Shown piece after piece: positions 45,101 to 56,174 of a stretch of DNA of 64,000 nucleotides. The DNA comes from Plumapathes pennacea (Eukaryota; Cnidaria; Anthozoa; Antipatharia; Myriopathidae): contig OZ038472.1 of NCBI GenBank assembly GCA_964036295.1, forward strand, positions 11,714,068 through 11,778,067. The letters are read 5' to 3'. Position numbers and translations under genes: made by a program. Each line of letters begins with the position of its first letter. The first letter of the stretch is position 1. Under the pieces are notes generated by a model that had not been told where the DNA came from, did not search any database, and saw only the letters and a list, made by a program, of their open reading frames with translations.

Positions 45101-48100
45101 CTCAGTCTTCACAGCATCACTTGTACATTACATTACTTTCGTTTCTCTTAAAAATAATTATGGTTATGAGAGTAGTTACATGTATATACCCTGAGGACCA
45201 CTCATACCCCTCCCACCCCCCCCCCCCCCCAAAAAAAGACAACAACTAGTCATGCATTTCCTTGCAAATAATTCATGTTTTTTCTTTGACAAAAGTTTAC
45301 TAGTTTTTAAGGTGTCAAGCTGCATCAGTAAAAATATACTATACTGCGTATAACAATAACAGAATTTCTCTGCATATGTTATTTGTGGTAGTTTGCCGAG
45401 TATTTCTCTCTTTGTGAAGAAGTTGGATGTCCGTGTTTAACAATGTTGTGCTTTCCTATTTCCAGCAACAGTCCTTTGACTTTGGCCCAAGTGCTCAGAG
45501 AAACCAGTGAGTTTACATCCAGCATGCAGACTGCCATTGACAGATACATCTTCCTTCTGGAAAGCAATTCTGCCGAGGTGGGTGACTTTTGTTACAGCTC
45601 AACAAGTCGACGTCGAGGCGCATGCTGTATGTACCTTGTGGCTAGCGCTGGAAATAATTTCAGCTACAAACCAAACTACTAGTTGAAACCACAAAAATCC
45701 CAAACCCCAGGGAGGTACTTCTCTCATAATTTGGATGGGAGTAGCCACTTGGTTCTTAAAACTTTTTCCCTATTTCAGACCAAAAAATACGATTCTCCGA
45801 CCCTGTTTCAGACCTCTATCACGAAATTTCCCCCTTTTCAGGCCTGTATACCAAATATACCCTGTGGGGTGATATATACCATACCTATGTGGAGTACCTC
45901 CCCTCCCACACCCCCCCCCCCCCCCCCCCCCCCTTCGGGCCATACAGTCAAATTCAACTCGACAAACGCGCGAAGGTAAGAACTAGTCTTTATGTATGGT
46001 CAGTGGGAAATTAGGTTTTTTCTCCTCCCGATGAGTGGGACCCCTGATCATAAGTGTAACGAAGCGAAATGGCACATTTTTAAGTGTCTGATCTTCAGTA
46101 TTTTCATACAGTAGTTGTGTGTTGTTTCAGAACCTGGCCCCGTCGGATGACACGCTCCCAGATCGCATCGCTGAGACTTGGCACAATTTGAGTCACGCGT
46201 TACACGCCTTGTCAGACCTGACGTTCAACTTCCGGTCAGCGGAGCCCCGCACTGTCAGCCTGCTGTCACCGCTGTCTCCTCACGGCGTCCCAAACGTACC
46301 GCTCATCTCCAGTCTCCTTGGCGCGCAGCAGCCGCCGTTTGCGGGGGTTCGTCCCGCTCCTCAGGTCAGTTTGTTGATGAATTGTCTTTTAGCTTTGACT
46401 TTTAGTACAGTACAGCTGATCTGCTGAAGATTGTTAAACACAAATTAAAGTAGAGCCCTGGAAAGTGACAAAGCAAGTTCAATAAGTTAACCAATATTTA
46501 GAGTTACTGTAGACCAAAGTTACGTACTGTTATGTACAAAAGTTGTAATTTTTGTAGCATATATTTTGTTTCCCCCACAAGCGAGTGATGTTTTTTTTGT
46601 TAAGGTTTGTTTTGATGTTTCGTTGTGACGTTTTGTTGTGATGTTTTGTTGGGATGTTTCGTGACGTTTTGTTGTGATGTTTCATTGTGACGTTTTGTTG
46701 TGACGTTTCGTTATGACGTTTTGTTGTGACGTTTTGGTGTGATTTTTCGTTATGACGTTTTGTTGTGATGTTTCATTGTGACGTGGTTTTCATGTTTCAT
46801 TGTGACGTTTTGTTTTCATGTTTCGTTGTGACATTTTGTTTTCATGTTTCGTTGTGACGTTTTGTTGCGATGTTTTGTTGTGATGTTTTGTTGCGATGTT
46901 TCGTTATGACGTTTTGTTGTGACGTTTTATTGTGATGTTTTGTTGTTTAGTTGTGATCTAATGACATGACGTTCTGTTTTAATATTTTGCGTTCTTTTGC
47001 AGCCTCGTCAAACCCCTCCCGAGTCGGAAGAAGCTCAGTCACAAGCCAACCCGTTGCGTAGCAACCAAAACGTCAGGATCCGCGTGGACCCTCAAGGAGG
47101 CGTGGCCATCACGAGCATCATCGCATCGAGGGGCCGGCCAGGCGCGCCGACACAGAACGCGCAAGCCACGCAGGGCGTTCAAACTACCACGACAACCAGC
47201 GGTACGAGGCACAGCGGTGATAACAGCAACGGCTCCAGGGAAACCTTCTCAAGCTCCTTTGGCAACCAGAGATCCTCCGTATCCTCAAATGACACGAACG
47301 CCGGAGCAGGTGCAGAGACAGGGGGGAGTGGGACGGAAGCGAGCACTACTGGTCAGAATCCACCAGCGCCGCCTGGGAGCCGAACCACGCGTATCATTGT
47401 AGACGACTTCATAGCGTTGGTTTCGAGCATCGCGCCGAGTTCGTTTACTCCTTCCGCGCCGTCTTCGAGCTCAGTGCCCGCGTCTGCAAGACAGGGGCAA
47501 GGGGCGGGGCCAGGAGTGGGTCAAGCCGGCATGGCCGGACCGAGATTTCAACTGGTGAATCCAGCACCTCCAACCACTTCCCCAAATCACCCAGATCCAT
47601 CGCTCCCGTGTCAGTCGTTTCACTTTGGCCCCCAGGCTACTCAGCCGCCCCAAGGAAGAAGTCAACAAGAGACGAGACGAGAGCCCGCGCGCGAGAACAG
47701 TGGACAGTCAGCGGCTGCTGGGGCTTCGTCTGCAGCGGCCGGGTCCAGTCCCACGGAGCAGCAGCCAGGAGGACAGACCTCAGGACAAAGAGGTGACGTT
47801 GCGTAGCACCAGTAAAACGAGACTGCACAGTGGAATCACGATTTTTCGAAGCCTCGATTTTTTCGAACCAAAATTTGTTGCCCTTGGATCTGTTAACACT
47901 GTAATTGATAACTCGAAACAATTTTCGTTTTCGGTTCCAAAAATTGGGATTTCCCACTGTACTTGTATTAACCCTTTCACTCGCAAGCTCAAAATACAAA
48001 TTCTCCCAACTTTTAAGAGCGAAATGTATGAGTAATGTAGTGAGAATTGATAGTTTAATCAGCTTTGGTCTCCCAAGCTCAAAATGCAGATTCTCCCAAC

Positions 48101-51100
48101 CTTTTAAGAGGAAAATGTATGAGTGATGTAGTGAGAATTGATAGTTTAATCAGCTTTGGTCTCCCAAGCTCAAAATACAAATTCTCCCAACTTTTAAGAG
48201 CAAATTGTATGAGTGATGTAGTGAGAATTGATAGTTCAGTATCAAGTCTCGATCCCTAAGAGCTAAGCTTTCATTTGAGTGGTTTCACTTGAGAGTTCAG
48301 GAGTTGAAAGTTTTCCAGTTTACACTAGAACTGCACTATCTGGAACTCTCAAGGGAAGCGAGAAATAACCGAGTTCGAGATAGTGGAGTTCTACTGAAGT
48401 TGTTTTCTTTTGATTTTCCAACAATTTAATTTTACATGTACCCTTGAAAACTAGAACTCCCAATTACTCGAACCAATTTTCGTTTCCCTTTTTCCTACTG
48501 CGCATGACTGTGAAAGTGACGTATTATTTCTTCGCTTCACGTTTTCTTCAGAGTCGGCGTCCGGTGGTGCACAACAATCACGTGACGAATCTCCCTTCCA
48601 GTCTTTGTTTGGTTTGTTGTCTGGTCTACAGGGAGGTAGCGGTGCGCCGTTTGGGTCAGCGGCATTTCTGCAGAACGCCTTCCAGTCCGGCCAGGTTTGT
48701 GAGCACCTACATCTTACGTCACTAAGGACCTGGTTTTTGAAGCTATTTGCAATATGCAAATAGCTTCTATGTCGGCGTTTGGGCGATAGTTGAATCGCCG
48801 TTCGGCCCATCTCATTAGGTCATTAAAATGCTCCCCCTCTAGGTGGCAAAAACTACTGAGGGGGGAGGAGCATGAAGTGTTATCCATATAAAAGCCGCCG
48901 TGGTACAGGTCCTGTGCGAAAGTTTGTCTTTTATTATCTACTTAACACAAAGAATGCACAGAGAGATTTCCAGTAAAGGGTTTCCGTGCTAACTTTGCGA
49001 CAGAATGTCAGAAGCTAAATTACCTCTCCAGGGAGGGGTTTTCTAAATATAATTGGCTCTCTCGCACGTGGAAATTCAAGGCATTATTTAATGGCGGCTT
49101 TGAGCGTTGCCGATTCTTTGGTTGCATGTGGAAATCTGCTCCCCCTTCAGGCCCCGGCTGACACATCCGTAGTATCTGGCAAACAGGCGACACAGATTCA
49201 CATTTAGAGCGACATTTCTGGACACATTTGCGAATATACGCTCCGCTCACAAAAGAAGGAACACAGCTGTATGGTGTGACCATGACATATGCTTTGGCAA
49301 AGGTAAAAGCTTATTCCGAGTTTTTTTGCGTTCGCTGATATGTTTGTTGACACATGATTTCATGCCATAATTACAAATGCAGATCGACTGTGGTATGTCT
49401 GAGTTGTTTGTTTATAAAATTGTCTCGAGCGGATTCTGTCACTAATGAAAAATCGACAGGAAATTTTACTGTGAATCCTTTTCACCACCGTTCGAATAGC
49501 ACGAGAAACAGGTTTGTTCGGCTGGAGTGTGTTACGTTACGAAACTATTATAACGAGTCAAAATCTGGTTTACCTCGCATGATATGTTTGTTGACACATG
49601 ATTTCATGACCAGATCGACTGTGGTTTGTCTGAGTTGTTTGTTTACAAAAATTGTCTCTAGCGGGTTTTGTCGCTAATGAAAAATCGACTGAAAAGTCGA
49701 CAGGAAATTTTACTGTGAATCTATTTCACCACCGTTCGAAGAGCACGAGAAACAGGTTTGTTTGGCTGGAGTGTGTTACGTTAATACGAAACTACTACAA
49801 CGAGTCAAAGTCTGGCTTACCTCGCAGAAATTTACAGAACGACTTGAAATATTTTGGCAAGCTATACTTTCCTCCTTTTATGTCGATCAGCTCAAAATAA
49901 TTATATAATAAACTGTCATGTTTGTGCATTTGTGTTTGGTCATGCATAGTACGTAGCTGGCATAGTAGAACATAGTGTAAAACCCCGATCAAACGGTGAT
50001 AATATTCGATGATAATTCGTGCCCCGTTGTAACACGAACTATCTATCATAGACCATCATCAACTAGCAAATAGCTTCACGTACGCTTTGCGGACCTATGT
50101 TTTTAGAAAAGTTGTCCCGGGTACCCGAGACAACCCTCCCACCAGTATCCTGCGTAGCTGGCGGTCGCATTCAATGCGGTTGAACAGTGTTCACGGGCGC
50201 CATTTTCACGGGCGCTCATGGCAAATGGGAAACTGAGGCCGAGTGTCAAAATTACGGGGGCCCTCAGTCTCCCATCAGGCGGTCTTTTCCCCCTCCCCCA
50301 CCCCCCTCGCCCGTCTTTGTCGCTCGCCCTCAGTCTCCCATCAGCCACCAGTACAAAATGGCGCCCGTGAACACTGTTCAACCGCATCGAGTGAGACCGC
50401 CAGCTACGCAGGCTGTCCCACCCGAGACAACTTTACCGAGCGTCTATATGGATAAATGTTGTCCCGAGTAAACCTGGTCAAAGCTGCTCCTCTCGGTTTG
50501 GAGACTGGGGAGAATTTTTAAAACTCAGTTTATAAAGCCCACGAATGACGGACCGAAGGAAGATCGTCTTATCGTTGATTTCTGTACTCTTGTGTTTTCG
50601 ATTATGCTGAAATTTTGTTTTTGACAGGTTTCGTGAACGCGAGCAAGAAAAGCGGGAAGATTTTGCTTAGAATTTAGCGTGCTTGATAAGTTTTGAGCTA
50701 AAAGTAGTTTTTTAGTTGGTCGTTGAGCAAAATCTTGCTATTTGTTCGCTAACAGGACGAAGGAAAAAAATGGTTAATCCTTGATTAGCTTAGTCGGGCT
50801 TTGAACAACTGGAACAACCTGTTTCTGTCGCTTGTGAAAACCAGGTTTCAGGCGAATTCCTACCGCGTATTAACAGTTTCGTTTGTTTGTTTGTTGTGTT
50901 TTCAGGGTACTGGAGCGAGAAGACAGGAAACCGCTGAAAACACCGATCATCGGCGGATGTTCAGTGAAGTGATGTCACATCTGATCACCAACCTACAGGC
51001 TGATGAGAACTCTGGGACCCAGGACTCCACAGCCAGCCGACGTAAGTGACACCGCGGAAATACGTTTTTCGGCCGTGCGGTCACTTTGCTTTTCAGTCAG

Positions 51101-51578
51101 CGGTTATTGCACAAAACCGTGAATTCAGGTGTAGATTTTGTAGGTCAGTGTAACGCTCGTAAAACCTCAAGACTTGGCCAAGAAACTCAATACTAGGACT
51201 CAATACTCAACTGTAAGTTAGTTGAAGGCATTTTCTATAAAATAAGTTGTGCGCAAGAAAAGCGAAGCTTGCACACGATGTGAAATTCTTAATCGAATTA
51301 TGAGAAGTTAGGTAGCCATGGCGACGAACGCTGACCAACGTCCTAACTATTGAAGAAGAAAATATATGAATAGTGTAGTAAGAATTGAGTAGTCAATCAG
51401 CTTTCGTCTGGACACTATCAAGTGGCAAGTTCTCCATATGTATTATATATCTCTGGTGGGAGACTAAAGGAGAAAATTGAAGTTGATCAATCTCAGTCAG
51501 TAGCGCAGCCAAGAAACCTTTATTGCCATCGGATGAATGCCTCCTTGTTTGTGACGTCGACTTTTATTAATTTTATAT

Positions 51579-51611
<33 letters not shown>

Positions 51612-52312
51612 ATTTTACAGAAGGATCACAGACTCTTGGTGAGATTGTACGTGGAGTTCAGGATTCTGGAAGTGTTGAATTCGAAGAAGATGAAGAAGGT
51701 ACATATTGCTGTGCGCTTTATCACCCCTTCACCGCCTTTGCATCATGTATTGAAACGTATTTTCATTCCGCACAGGACTGGTTAATTCTTTGCTGAATCG
51801 GCTGAGCAACGTCCTTGTTATGCAAGATCTTATGGGGATTGCTTTTGGTAAGAAATCTACATCTAGTTAAAGGGGCCCTATCAACCACAGTCCTTTGCGC
51901 GCCGAAAGCCTTGGTTTCGCCATTTTTAAGGCCCCGAAAGTCGAAAAATGAATAGCAATCCACTTTCATCCAGCTCATTTAAGCAGAAGATTAGTTTCTT
52001 TTCACCCAAAAGTGCTAATTGCCTATTTTTTATTTTATTAACTACATTCTTTCGTGTTGGGAACAGCCTTAGATTTTTTCAGATGTAAACTCGGTAACAT
52101 CCTTTCGGATATCACATGAACTGTATAAAAGTAAAATTAATAAATAGAAACATTTGATTTATCTAAGATTAGCGTTTAGCAGTACGACTGTTGGAGTTGT
52201 TTTGGATTTATTGGTGAAATTGGTTGAGCTTTCTACACTTTTAGAACAGTTTTTACAACATGCGTATCCACTTGATCCTCCAAACTGGAGGAAGCAGTTT
52301 GCCTACTGCAGC

Positions 52313-52346
<34 letters not shown>

Positions 52347-55228
52347 TATGGCGATGATGGTGGTGGTGATAATGATGATCGGAAAATCTCGTTTATTTTC
52401 AGGTTCGCCGGATCCCTTTACAGCAATGAGGCCGACTCTTGTGGAGTTTGTAAACACTGATCTTTTACAAGGAAGAGAACCTACATCGGAAAACTTGGAG
52501 GTAATGGCTTAACTGTATACAATTTACTGCATTGGCCCTTGTTTTATATTTCTGGGCCGGGTTGTTAAAAGTCCAGTTAAGCTAACTCCGGGATAGCCAA
52601 ATTCTTTCTCTCTTGTTTGTGGCTAACAAACTGCAGTATTTTGACCATAGACTACAATGAGTTGCAAAATTGTTGAGACTTTCTTTAAAAAATGATAAAT
52701 TTCGCGTTTGTTCCCTTCGCTTTAAGTAAAATTGCGCTCAATCTGATCATTTCCCCTTCCCTCCTTTTCAATGTTGATCCTGTAATACTGTGTAACAGGT
52801 TTGAGGGCTCAAACAACATTGCAGTAGGGGGAGGGGAGAAGAGAAGGAAACAAGTGCAAAATCGAAAAACAGGACAAAAATGATATAAAGTGTCTCAACT
52901 ATTTTTGCAACCCGTTGTAGCTAAAAAGTTTGTTTTTGCTCAAAACATAGAGACGGAGTTCTTTTGTGAGGAAACGCTTTTGTTTTTAGGCTCAAAAAAG
53001 GAGAACAAAGTTTAGATTTAACCCGGGGTTAGCTTAACTTTGCCTCAAACGACCGGGCCCTGGAGATGATAATCTTCCCTTTTTTGTCGCCCCATATACA
53101 TGATGTGGGTGTCAAACACCACACACTCGCGTCATTTTATTCTTGGGACGATTACAAACTCACCCCACCCCTCGTGAGTTTCACTGTTGGGCAGTTGAGC
53201 ATTGTTCTGTTCTTTGCACAAGGAGCCAACGTTAATAGAGAGGAGAAGTAGTGGATAAGGGAAGGTTTTACGGATAAAATATGTTGCCATGCTTATATTA
53301 TTTTCGTTAAAATGCATTTTCTTCATTTCAGAAAGCCACTGAAGAGTTTGTGAACGAGATCATCGAATCAATTTCTGATTCCCTGGTAAGTGGATGTGAT
53401 CTCTAGCTATTAACCCTTTTACTTCTAAAACTGATTGACTTTAGTCTTCTCCTTCAGTTCCTCACCAGAAATTTATCATACAGTAAGGAGAATTTGGTTT
53501 CGATACCTTGCTCAGATGAAAACTAATTAAACTATCAATTCTTACTACAATACTCTTACATTTTCTTTTTAAGTGTTTTTGAGATTCTGCATTTTGAGCT
53601 TGAGTTAAGCCAACTAAGGGGTATTAGGCAGGAGTTGTTATTTTCTCCAATAAGGGTTTAAATTTGATGGCTAAAACCTCATTTATTTAGCCAACTTTTG
53701 GACCAGTCGGTTCTCTTTGACAATGATGTTTAAAATACAAATCACTTCCATCTCTGGTTAAAATAGTTTTCGATTCACTGTCGCTGCTGATTGCCGGTTT
53801 TCTCTTCAAAGTAAAATCAAATTACTTTGCATTTAGTTGGTTGAAAGTTTTTTCTACAGCCTTTGTGATTGGTTGAAAGTGATTTCTTACAGCTGTTGTG
53901 ATTGGTTGAAAGTGATTTCTTACAGCTGTTGTGATTGGTTGAAAGTTTTTTCTACAGCCTTTGTGATTGGTTGAAAGTGATTTCTTACATACCACACAAG
54001 TTCTCCTGTTTTGGAGTGCTGTAGAATGGGCCGTATAGATTTGCGTGTCTATTACTGAGCTCGGTTGGGCGACACTGATGTGGTGGTTGTTCTGAATTGT
54101 TGATATCGAGTTTTTGTTTGTTTGTTTGTTTGTTTTAAGGCTAGCGTCCCGGCTAAAGAAGGCGTGGATGTCGTTGCGTCCACTAGGAGTTTTCTGAAGT
54201 TCTACTTGAGCAGCGCTATTCGTCTCATCGTGAACTCCGGTGAGGATTCCCTTACGAGTGACTCAAATCGATCATCTGTGTTTTTTTACCAGAAGCCTCC
54301 CCTTCACCAAAGTGTATCTACATCACTCTTCGAAGCGATCAACTTTATTTTCATTGGCTGACTAGAAACTAGGGCCCAGGGCCCGGTTTTTCAAAGCACG
54401 ATTAGGCTAATCCTGGATTAGGTCTAAACTTTCTTGTCATTTATAAGCCTGCAAATGTGAAGGTTTCGTTCACAACAACTTCCTTTATACGTTTTTAAGC
54501 TGGAACAAGCTTTTTAATCCATCTTCGAACAAAACTCTGCAGTTTATTGGTGCAGTGAGAGGTAGAGAGAAAGAATTTCGTTAATCCTGGATTAGCTTAA
54601 TCGGCTTTCGAAAAACCGGGCCCAGTTGTTCAAAGCCCGATTAAGCTAATTCAGAGTTAACCAATTTTGTTTCCTCCGTCCCGTTACCAACAAACTGCAC
54701 TTGATACGTTGTGCAGATGGCAGCTGACTAAACTATCAACTCTCCTTACATCACTCACACATCTTCTTCTAAACGGTTGGGAGAATCTGTATTTTGAATT
54801 TGGGAATGAAAGGGTTAACAAACTAAAGTATACTTAAGTAACAAGCCTTAGTTTTGAGTTTTTATCTTTTTTTATGTGGGGGGGGGGGGGGGTGGCTATT
54901 TCTTGCGGTTTTACAAGCATCACACGAACTATGAAAACTGCACTTGGATTTGCTGTCGTTTCCAAAGTTTTGTGTAATGAACGCTGGCCCAATACTAAGT
55001 TGCACACTACGCACAGTCGCATTCTCAAAAAACGTGTTTCTGCTGTCCAAGCGCGCAGAGGTTTATGGTTGATGTATGATTGTCCTTATGGTTTCAGAGG
55101 GGAATCCCTCCTTCGCCGTGCACTTTCAGGAACTCTTAAAGGACTTGGCTGCTGAGTTTTTCGTGTTGCTGTCCATGTGTTATCAAGACGGGATCGAGGG
55201 AGTGGAGCGCATCATTCACAACAAGCTT
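39187..55228 (+). CDS. BAG6: Large proline-rich BAG6 (BAT3/Scythe) orthologue, 5' twenty exons
   Basis: Chaperone scaffold of cytosol and nucleus that holds hydrophobic or mislocalised proteins for tail-anchored insertion (with UBL4A/GET4) or degradation. Exons, all phase-compatible: 39187-39246, 39402-39443, 39617-39692, 40820-40879, 41387-41508, 41744-41815, 42834-42884, 43778-43858, 44737-44852, 45466-45577, 46131-46364, 47003-47792, 48552-48694, 50906-51041, 51621-51698, 51776-51847, 52403-52500, 53332-53385, 54140-54239, 55098-55228; 2628 nt, 876 residues. Residues 1-72 are the ubiquitin-like domain (VTVKTLDSLTKTFTVPDE, SSVKEFKEHIASDV, RQRLIFKGKVLKDETKLSE, VIHLVER). Residues about 227-300 match the BAG6-specific LAQVLRETSEF region. 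Exon 12 is Pro/Gly/Ser/Gln-rich. The C-terminal part (nuclear localisation signal and BAG domain, roughly 250 residues in human) must lie beyond the window. Exon 7 uses a GC donor. Confidence 0.95.
40938..41065. repeat. Foldback element in BAG6 intron 4
   Basis: GTGCAATATGGC-AGAGTATTTTTACGAGTCA on the left pairs with TGACTCGTAAAAATAC-AGCCATATTGCAC on the right. The spacer contains CCTCCTTCAGGCG. The arms also include TTTTATTTTTTC / GAAAAAATAA. Confidence 0.85.
41640..41710. repeat. CAAA and ATAACA microsatellites after a C run
   Basis: A C run at about 41627-41640, A-rich bridge, about eight AAAC units, then AATAAC units, just before BAG6 exon 6. Confidence 0.9.
41848..42086. mobile_element. 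Harbinger-type MITE 1, CTG duplication
   Basis: BAG6 intron 6. 239 bp; ends GGCCCGGTTGTTC ... GAACAACCGGGCC, with GCGGATAGCGCTATCC mirrored just inside. CTG flanks both ends (41845-41847, 42087-42089). Confidence 0.88.
42355..42600 (+). repeat. About 76-bp tandem repeat with GTCCGCCTTAGAGAG
   Basis: BAG6 intron 6. Two and a half units share CAGTTACAGAGAAACAAGCG and AAAATCGGCAAGG, ending CTGCATGC-GTCCGCC. A related single fragment is at 40370-40440 (GAGGTGTCCGCCTTAGAGAG), so the unit belongs to a dispersed family. Confidence 0.8.
43290..43430. mobile_element. Short palindromic element with CCCTTCATCGG centre
   Basis: GTGTGAAACATACAGTAGA-GCC ... GGC-TCTACAGGTTTCACA and TTGGAAGCTGACATTTCA ... 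TGAAACATCAGCTTCCAA are inverted around AGCACTAGCCCTTCATCGG. The CCCTTCATC core also occurs at 33751 upstream of the third exon of the chitin-binding gene. Non-coding. Confidence 0.65.
43513..43743. mobile_element. Harbinger-type MITE 2, CTG duplication
   Basis: BAG6 intron 7. 231 bp; ends GGCCCAGTTTTTCAAAGC ... CTTTTGAAAAACTGGGCC; CTG at 43510-43512 and 43744-43746. Interior matches MITE 4 (54380-54622): CTTGTCATTTATAAGCCTG, ACAAGCTTTTTAATCCAT, CGTTAATCCTGGATTAGC. Confidence 0.92.
43956..44081 (+). repeat. 63-bp tandem duplication
   Basis: BAG6 intron 8. Two almost identical copies of a unit starting TTTGATAAAGAAAGC and containing CTAACCCAGGCCTACC; only one difference (GTTGGGC / GTCGGGC) is visible in the shared part. 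Confidence 0.93.
45690..45945 (-). repeat. gggtatc-type repeat, inverted, beside C run
   Basis: BAG6 intron 10. On the minus strand it shows GGTATATTTGGTATACAGGC, CTGAAACAGGGTCGG and CTGAAATAGGG, like 37770-38060. A C run of about 23 nt lies at its minus-strand start (45909-45932). Confidence 0.65.
46600..46965 (+). repeat. GTTTTGTTGTGA minisatellite
   Basis: BAG6 intron 11. About 25 degenerate copies of a 13-nt unit, mostly ACGTTTTGTTGTG alternating with ATGTTTCGTTGTG or ATGTTTTGTTGTG, ending 40 bp before exon 12. Strong strand asymmetry (G and T on plus). Confidence 0.92.
47985..48245 (+). repeat. 90-bp tandem repeat, three copies
   Basis: BAG6 intron 12. Units begin AAGCTCAAAATACAAATTC at 47985, 48075 and 48166, and contain GTGAGAATTGATAGTTTAAT. 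Related single fragments appear at 51365 and, inverted, near 53525 and 54730, so it is a dispersed family with a local expansion. Confidence 0.9.
49337..49825 (+). repeat. 243-bp tandem duplication
   Basis: BAG6 intron 13. Copy 1 begins 49337, copy 2 begins 49580 (GATATGTTTGTTGACACATG). Shared blocks: AAAATCGAC, CAGGAAATTTTACTGTGAAT, CACGAGAAACAGGTTTGTT, AACGAGTCAAA. Copy 2 has a small internal insertion (TGAAAAGTCGAC). Confidence 0.92.
50111..50431. mobile_element. Long inverted-repeat (foldback) element
   Basis: BAG6 intron 13. 321 bp with arms of about 80-100 bp: GTTGTCCCGGG ... CCCGAGACAAC at the tips, GCGTAGCTGGCGGTC / GACCGCCAGCTACGC, and GAACAGTGTTCACGGGCGCC / GGCGCCCGTGAACACTGTTC near the centre. 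GC-rich against its surroundings. Inside, CCTCAGTCTCCCATCAG occurs twice, about 66 bp apart. No transposase. Both strands therefore show similar open frames, which are not genes. Confidence 0.85.
51050..51345 (+). repeat. Dispersed repeat C, copy 2
   Basis: BAG6 intron 14, partner of 18160-18400. Followed by a T run (about 51583-51609) before exon 15. Confidence 0.7.
52310..52345. repeat. GTT trinucleotide microsatellite
   Basis: About ten TTG units before BAG6 exon 17. Confidence 0.9.
52555..53059. mobile_element. Harbinger-type MITE 3, CTG duplication
   Basis: BAG6 intron 17. 505 bp; starts GGCCGGGTTGTTAAAAG, ends CAAACGACCGGGCC, with AGTTAAGCTAACTCCGGG / CCCGGGGTTAGCTTAACT mirrored inside. 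CTG at 52552-52554 and 53060-53062. Longer interior than the other copies. Confidence 0.8.
53838..53990 (+). repeat. 36-bp tandem repeat, four to five copies
   Basis: BAG6 intron 18. Each unit has TTGTGATTGGTTGAAAGT followed by TTTTTTCTACAGCC or GATTTCTTACAGCT. Two unit types alternate. Every unit contains an ATTGG (inverted CCAAT) and an intron-end-like TACAG. Confidence 0.92.
54380..54622. mobile_element. Harbinger-type MITE 4, CAG duplication
   Basis: BAG6 intron 19. 243 bp; GGCCCGGTTTTTCAAAGC ... GCTTTCGAAAAACCGGGCC; CAG at 54377-54379 and 54623-54625. Same family as MITE 2. A truncated related end (GGCCCAGTTGTTCAAAGC type) follows at about 54620-54680. Confidence 0.92.
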
Positions 55229-56174
55229 GTATGTATTACATGAAGTATTACACGAAGTATTGCATGAAGTTACTCTTTACAGTAAATTGCTGATGAAAAG
55301 TGGTAATGTGCCTAATGTGTCTAAATGGAAGAAGAAAATAAGCTCACATACACTCCTGCATTACCTATTATGAAGTCACTACTTATAATGCTGATCAAAC
55401 GTGCTAACCGAACACACTTTTGCTCATTATGAAGTAACTAGTTATAATGTTGACTAGAACGCGCTAATCAAAACTTGTGCGCATTTTGAAGTCACTGGTT
55501 TTAATGTTGACAAGAACGCGCTAATCAAAAACACTTTTGCGCATTATGAAGTCACTAGTTATAATGTTGACTAGAACGCGCTAATCAAAACTTGTGCGCA
55601 TTTTGAAGTCACTGGCTTTAATGTTGACAAGAACGCGCTAATCAAAAACACTTGTGCGCATTATGAAGTCACTAGTTATAATGTTGACTAGAACGCGCTA
55701 ATCAAAACTTGTGCGCATTTTGAAGTCACTGGTTTTAATGTTGACAAGAACGCGCTAATCAAAAACACTTTTGCGCATTATGAAGTCACTAGTTAAAATG
55801 TTGACTAGAACGCGCTAATCAAAACTTGTGCGCATTTTGAAGTCACTGGCTTTAATGTTGACAAGAACGCGCTAATCAAAAACACTTGTGCGCATTATGA
55901 AGTCACTAGTTATAATGTTGACTAGAACGCGCTAATCAAAACTTGTGCGCATTATGAAGTCACTGGTTTTAATGTTGACAAGAACGCGCTAATCAAAAAC
56001 ACTTGCGCATTATGAAGTCACTAGTTTTAATGTTGACAAGAACGCGCTAATCAAAACTTGTGCGCATTTTGAAGTCACTAGTTATAATGTTGACTAGAAC
56101 GCGCTAATCAAAACTTGTGCGCATTATGAAGTCACTAGTTTTAATGTTGACAAGAACGCGCTAAACAAAAACAC

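Noticed and set aside
50103..50471. Overlapping open frames on both strands around 50.1-50.47 kb
   Set aside because: They mirror each other because the DNA is a long inverted repeat; no family content.
51422..51796. 124-codon frame across BAG6 exon 15
   Set aside because: Includes a poly-T tract read as poly-Phe. The true coding part is only 51621-51698, as splice phases show.
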